Shown one piece after another: positions 6,418-7,524 of a DNA stretch of 7,524 nt. The stretch comes from Phycisphaerales bacterium UBA2396. GTDB taxonomy: Bacteria > Planctomycetota > Phycisphaerae > Phycisphaerales > UBA1924. Under the pieces are notes generated by a model that did no database searches, was not told the DNA's origin, and saw nothing but the letters and a program-made list of their open reading frames with translations. The translations under genes were made by a program, and so were the position numbers. Each line of letters opens with the position of its first letter. Positions within the stretch are counted from its first letter, which is position 1. The DNA is taken from the NCBI GenBank assembly GCA_002343325.1, contig DDSG01000018.1, positions 364 to 7,887 on the forward strand, read 5' to 3'.

Positions 6418-6511
6418 GGAGAAGGCTACGCGCGGCGCCGGGGGTGGGCCCCTACGCTTGGGGGAGCAGGCCGGTGGCGCAACGCCCGGGCCGAAGGAAC
6501 GAGACACGCGT
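6418..6511. promoter_or_regulatory. Divergent promoter region between the ATPase and reductase genes
   Basis: These 94 nt separate two divergently transcribed genes and should hold both promoters. On the minus strand, TAGCCT (6428-6423) ends 5 nt before the ATPase GTG, a leaderless-type arrangement like that of gpmI. On the plus strand, TACGCT (6453-6458) is a possible -10 box for the reductase gene; it sits in the loop of a small CCCC/GGGG inverted repeat (6449-6463). Neither has a clear -35. A weak AAGGAA (6494-6499) lies 12 nt before the reductase ATG. Confidence 0.4.
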
Positions 6512-7477
6512 ATGGCACAGACACGGACGGTAGCGGTGAGCGGGGCGAGCGGCTTTGTGGGGCGGCATGTGGTGCGTGCGCTGCTCGACGCGGGGTACGG
6601 CGTGCGGGCGTTGGTGCGTGACATGGGCAAGGCCAAGCGGACGCTGCCTGTCGGGGCCGAGTCGCTGACGCTGGTTTCGGGCGAGGTGCTGGATCCGGCG
6701 GCACTCACCGAGCTCTGCCGCGGGTGCGTCGGGGTGGTGAATTGTGTTGGTGTGATCCGCGAAAGCCGGGGCGGGCTGACGTTCCGTCAGGCGCACGTGC
6801 TGGCGGTCAAGGGTCTGCTCGAAGCGGCGCGGGCTGCGGGTGCCGAGCGGTTTGTGCAGGTGTCGGCGCTTGGGGTCAACCCGACGTCGCAGATCCCGTA
6901 CCAGATGACGAAGTTTGAGGGGGAGCAGTTGGTCCGCCGGAGCGGGCTGGCGTGGACGATTCTTCGCCCGGGGATGATCCTGGGCGAAGGGAGCGAGTTC
7001 ATCGCGATGGCGAAGCAGTGGACGGGCGGCGAGGCTGCGCCGTTCATCTTTGCGCCGTACTTCACTGGGCAGGTGGAGGACACGAGCGTGCCGCTGGGCC
7101 CGGTGCACCGGGTGGAGCCGATGCTGCAGCCGGTGGCGGTCGAGGATGTGGCCCGCGCGGCGGTGATCGCTCTTGGGAGCGAGCGGGCGACTGGCGAGGT
7201 GTTCAACCTCGTGGGCCCGAAGCGGGTTTCGTGGCCCGAGTTGCTGCGGTGGATCAGGGACACGTACACCCCGGGTTCGTCGGTCGAGCCGTTCGGGCTG
7301 CCGGGCGAGGTGGCGGCGGTGGCGGCGGACGTGGCGACGTTGTTCGGGATGAAGCACGTGCTGCCGTTTGATGCCGGGATGGCTCGCATGGGGTCGCAGA
7401 GTTCGGTGGGCGAGACGGTGAAGGTGTCGCTGGAGTTGGGGCTGACGCCCCGGGAAGCGATGGCCGGCTCGCACTGA
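6512..7477 (+). CDS. NDUFA9-like atypical short-chain dehydrogenase (NAD(P)-binding)
   Basis: A 321-residue Rossmann-fold protein of the extended/atypical SDR type, often named NAD(P)H-binding or 'complex I NDUFA9 subunit family' protein. The dinucleotide-binding motif GASGFVG lies at 11-17 right after the first beta strand, and VRALVRD at 31-37 is the second strand with charged residues that may select the cofactor. YxxxK is present as Y130 and K134 (PYQMTKFEGE), followed by WTILRPGMILGEGSEFI (149-164) and the substrate-side segment LQPVAVEDVARA (205-216). The family includes quinone- or complex I-associated proteins and various reductases; the substrate cannot be read here. A role in respiration would fit the neighbouring heme genes but is inference. 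The ATG at 6512 sits four residues before the first strand; the frame is open further upstream but overlaps the divergent ATPase gene. Codons end mainly in G, unlike the C-ending codons of gpmI and tilS on the same strand. Confidence 0.87.
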   Translation: MAQTRTVAVSGASGFVGRHVVRALLDAGYGVRALVRDMGKAKRTLPVGAESLTLVSGEVLDPAALTELCRGCVGVVNCVGVIRESRGGLTFRQAHVLAVKGLLEAARAAGAERFVQVSALGVNPTSQIPYQMTKFEGEQLVRRSGLAWTILRPGMILGEGSEFIAMAKQWTGGEAAPFIFAPYFTGQVEDTSVPLGPVHRVEPMLQPVAVEDVARAAVIALGSERATGEVFNLVGPKRVSWPELLRWIRDTYTPGSSVEPFGLPGEVAAVAADVATLFGMKHVLPFDAGMARMGSQSSVGETVKVSLELGLTPREAMAGSH

Positions 7478-7490
7478 GGCGGGCACCGTC

Positions 7491-7518
7491 GGCGGGGTTG
7501 GCGGGGGGGCGGCGGGGG
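7491..7518 (+). other. G-rich stretch after the reductase gene, possible G-quadruplex
   Basis: Just 13 nt after the reductase stop there are G runs of four, two, seven, two and five bases separated by one to two other bases. This fits a G-quadruplex on the + strand; the seven-G run could supply two of the four tracts. No gene is visible in the 47 nt to the window end. Confidence 0.35.
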
Positions 7519-7524
7519 ATTGGC

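Noticed and set aside
6176..6511. An N-terminal extension of the reductase gene from 6176
   Set aside because: It would overlap the start of the divergent ATPase gene and adds low-complexity sequence before a normal Rossmann N-terminus at 6512.
5614..6708. A longer ABC ATPase starting at 6708
   Set aside because: The extra 97 residues are S/T/P/A/R-rich, not ABC-like, and antisense to the start of the reductase gene; the GTG at 6417 sits right at the domain start.
6452..7486. A 344-codon minus-strand open frame antisense to the reductase gene
   Set aside because: It is rich in R, H, P and L without domain motifs, while the opposite strand encodes a clear Rossmann-fold enzyme.
1..7524. CRISPR arrays, insertion sequences, tRNA or rRNA genes, phage or defence genes
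   Set aside because: I saw no regularly spaced direct repeats, transposase motifs, tRNA-like folds or rRNA segments, and all sizeable genes are explained by housekeeping, heme or regulatory families.

Overview
The window is high-GC bacterial DNA with tightly packed genes and few Shine-Dalgarno sequences. The gene set and protein style (a two-ACT-domain protein, a long phosphoglycerate mutase, an orphan ECF sigma factor, an NDUFA9-like reductase) most resemble Planctomycetota, perhaps Phycisphaerae. That placement is inferred from recognition of the proteins; no rRNA or other taxonomic marker is present.

Left part (1-3254, + strand): the 3' end of a tandem ACT-domain protein, then gpmI (cofactor-independent phosphoglycerate mutase, glycolysis), then tilS (tRNA-Ile lysidine synthetase) 10 nt behind it. 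gpmI has a TACACT box 5 nt before its ATG, which could make its transcript leaderless. tilS ends inside a strong hairpin whose loop carries the stop codon.

Middle (3255-4141): one small, unrecognised minus-strand gene (about 3343-3693), convergent with tilS, followed by a roughly 450-nt non-coding stretch. That stretch ends in two related hairpins spaced exactly 41 nt apart with the same GTGGTG loop, just before the only strong ribosome binding site of the window. The site serves an orphan ECF-type sigma factor (4142-4642).

Right part (4640-7524): the sigma gene meets heme O synthase (ctaB, minus strand) stop-to-stop in the palindrome TGATCA. ctaB is translationally coupled (GTGA overlap) to an upstream HmuV/FecE-like ABC ATPase. 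These two minus-strand genes form a heme-themed operon: the ATPase family suggests heme or iron-chelate transport, and CtaB farnesylates heme B for terminal oxidases. A 94-nt divergent region separates them from a plus-strand NDUFA9-like atypical short-chain dehydrogenase. The window ends in a very G-rich stretch.

Strand composition changes along the window. The + strand is clearly C-rich through gpmI/tilS and clearly G-rich from about 5.1 kb onward, whatever the gene direction. Nothing here is an obvious new multi-gene system. The most unusual items are the paired leader hairpins, the ATPase-ctaB coupling without a permease, and the compositional switch.
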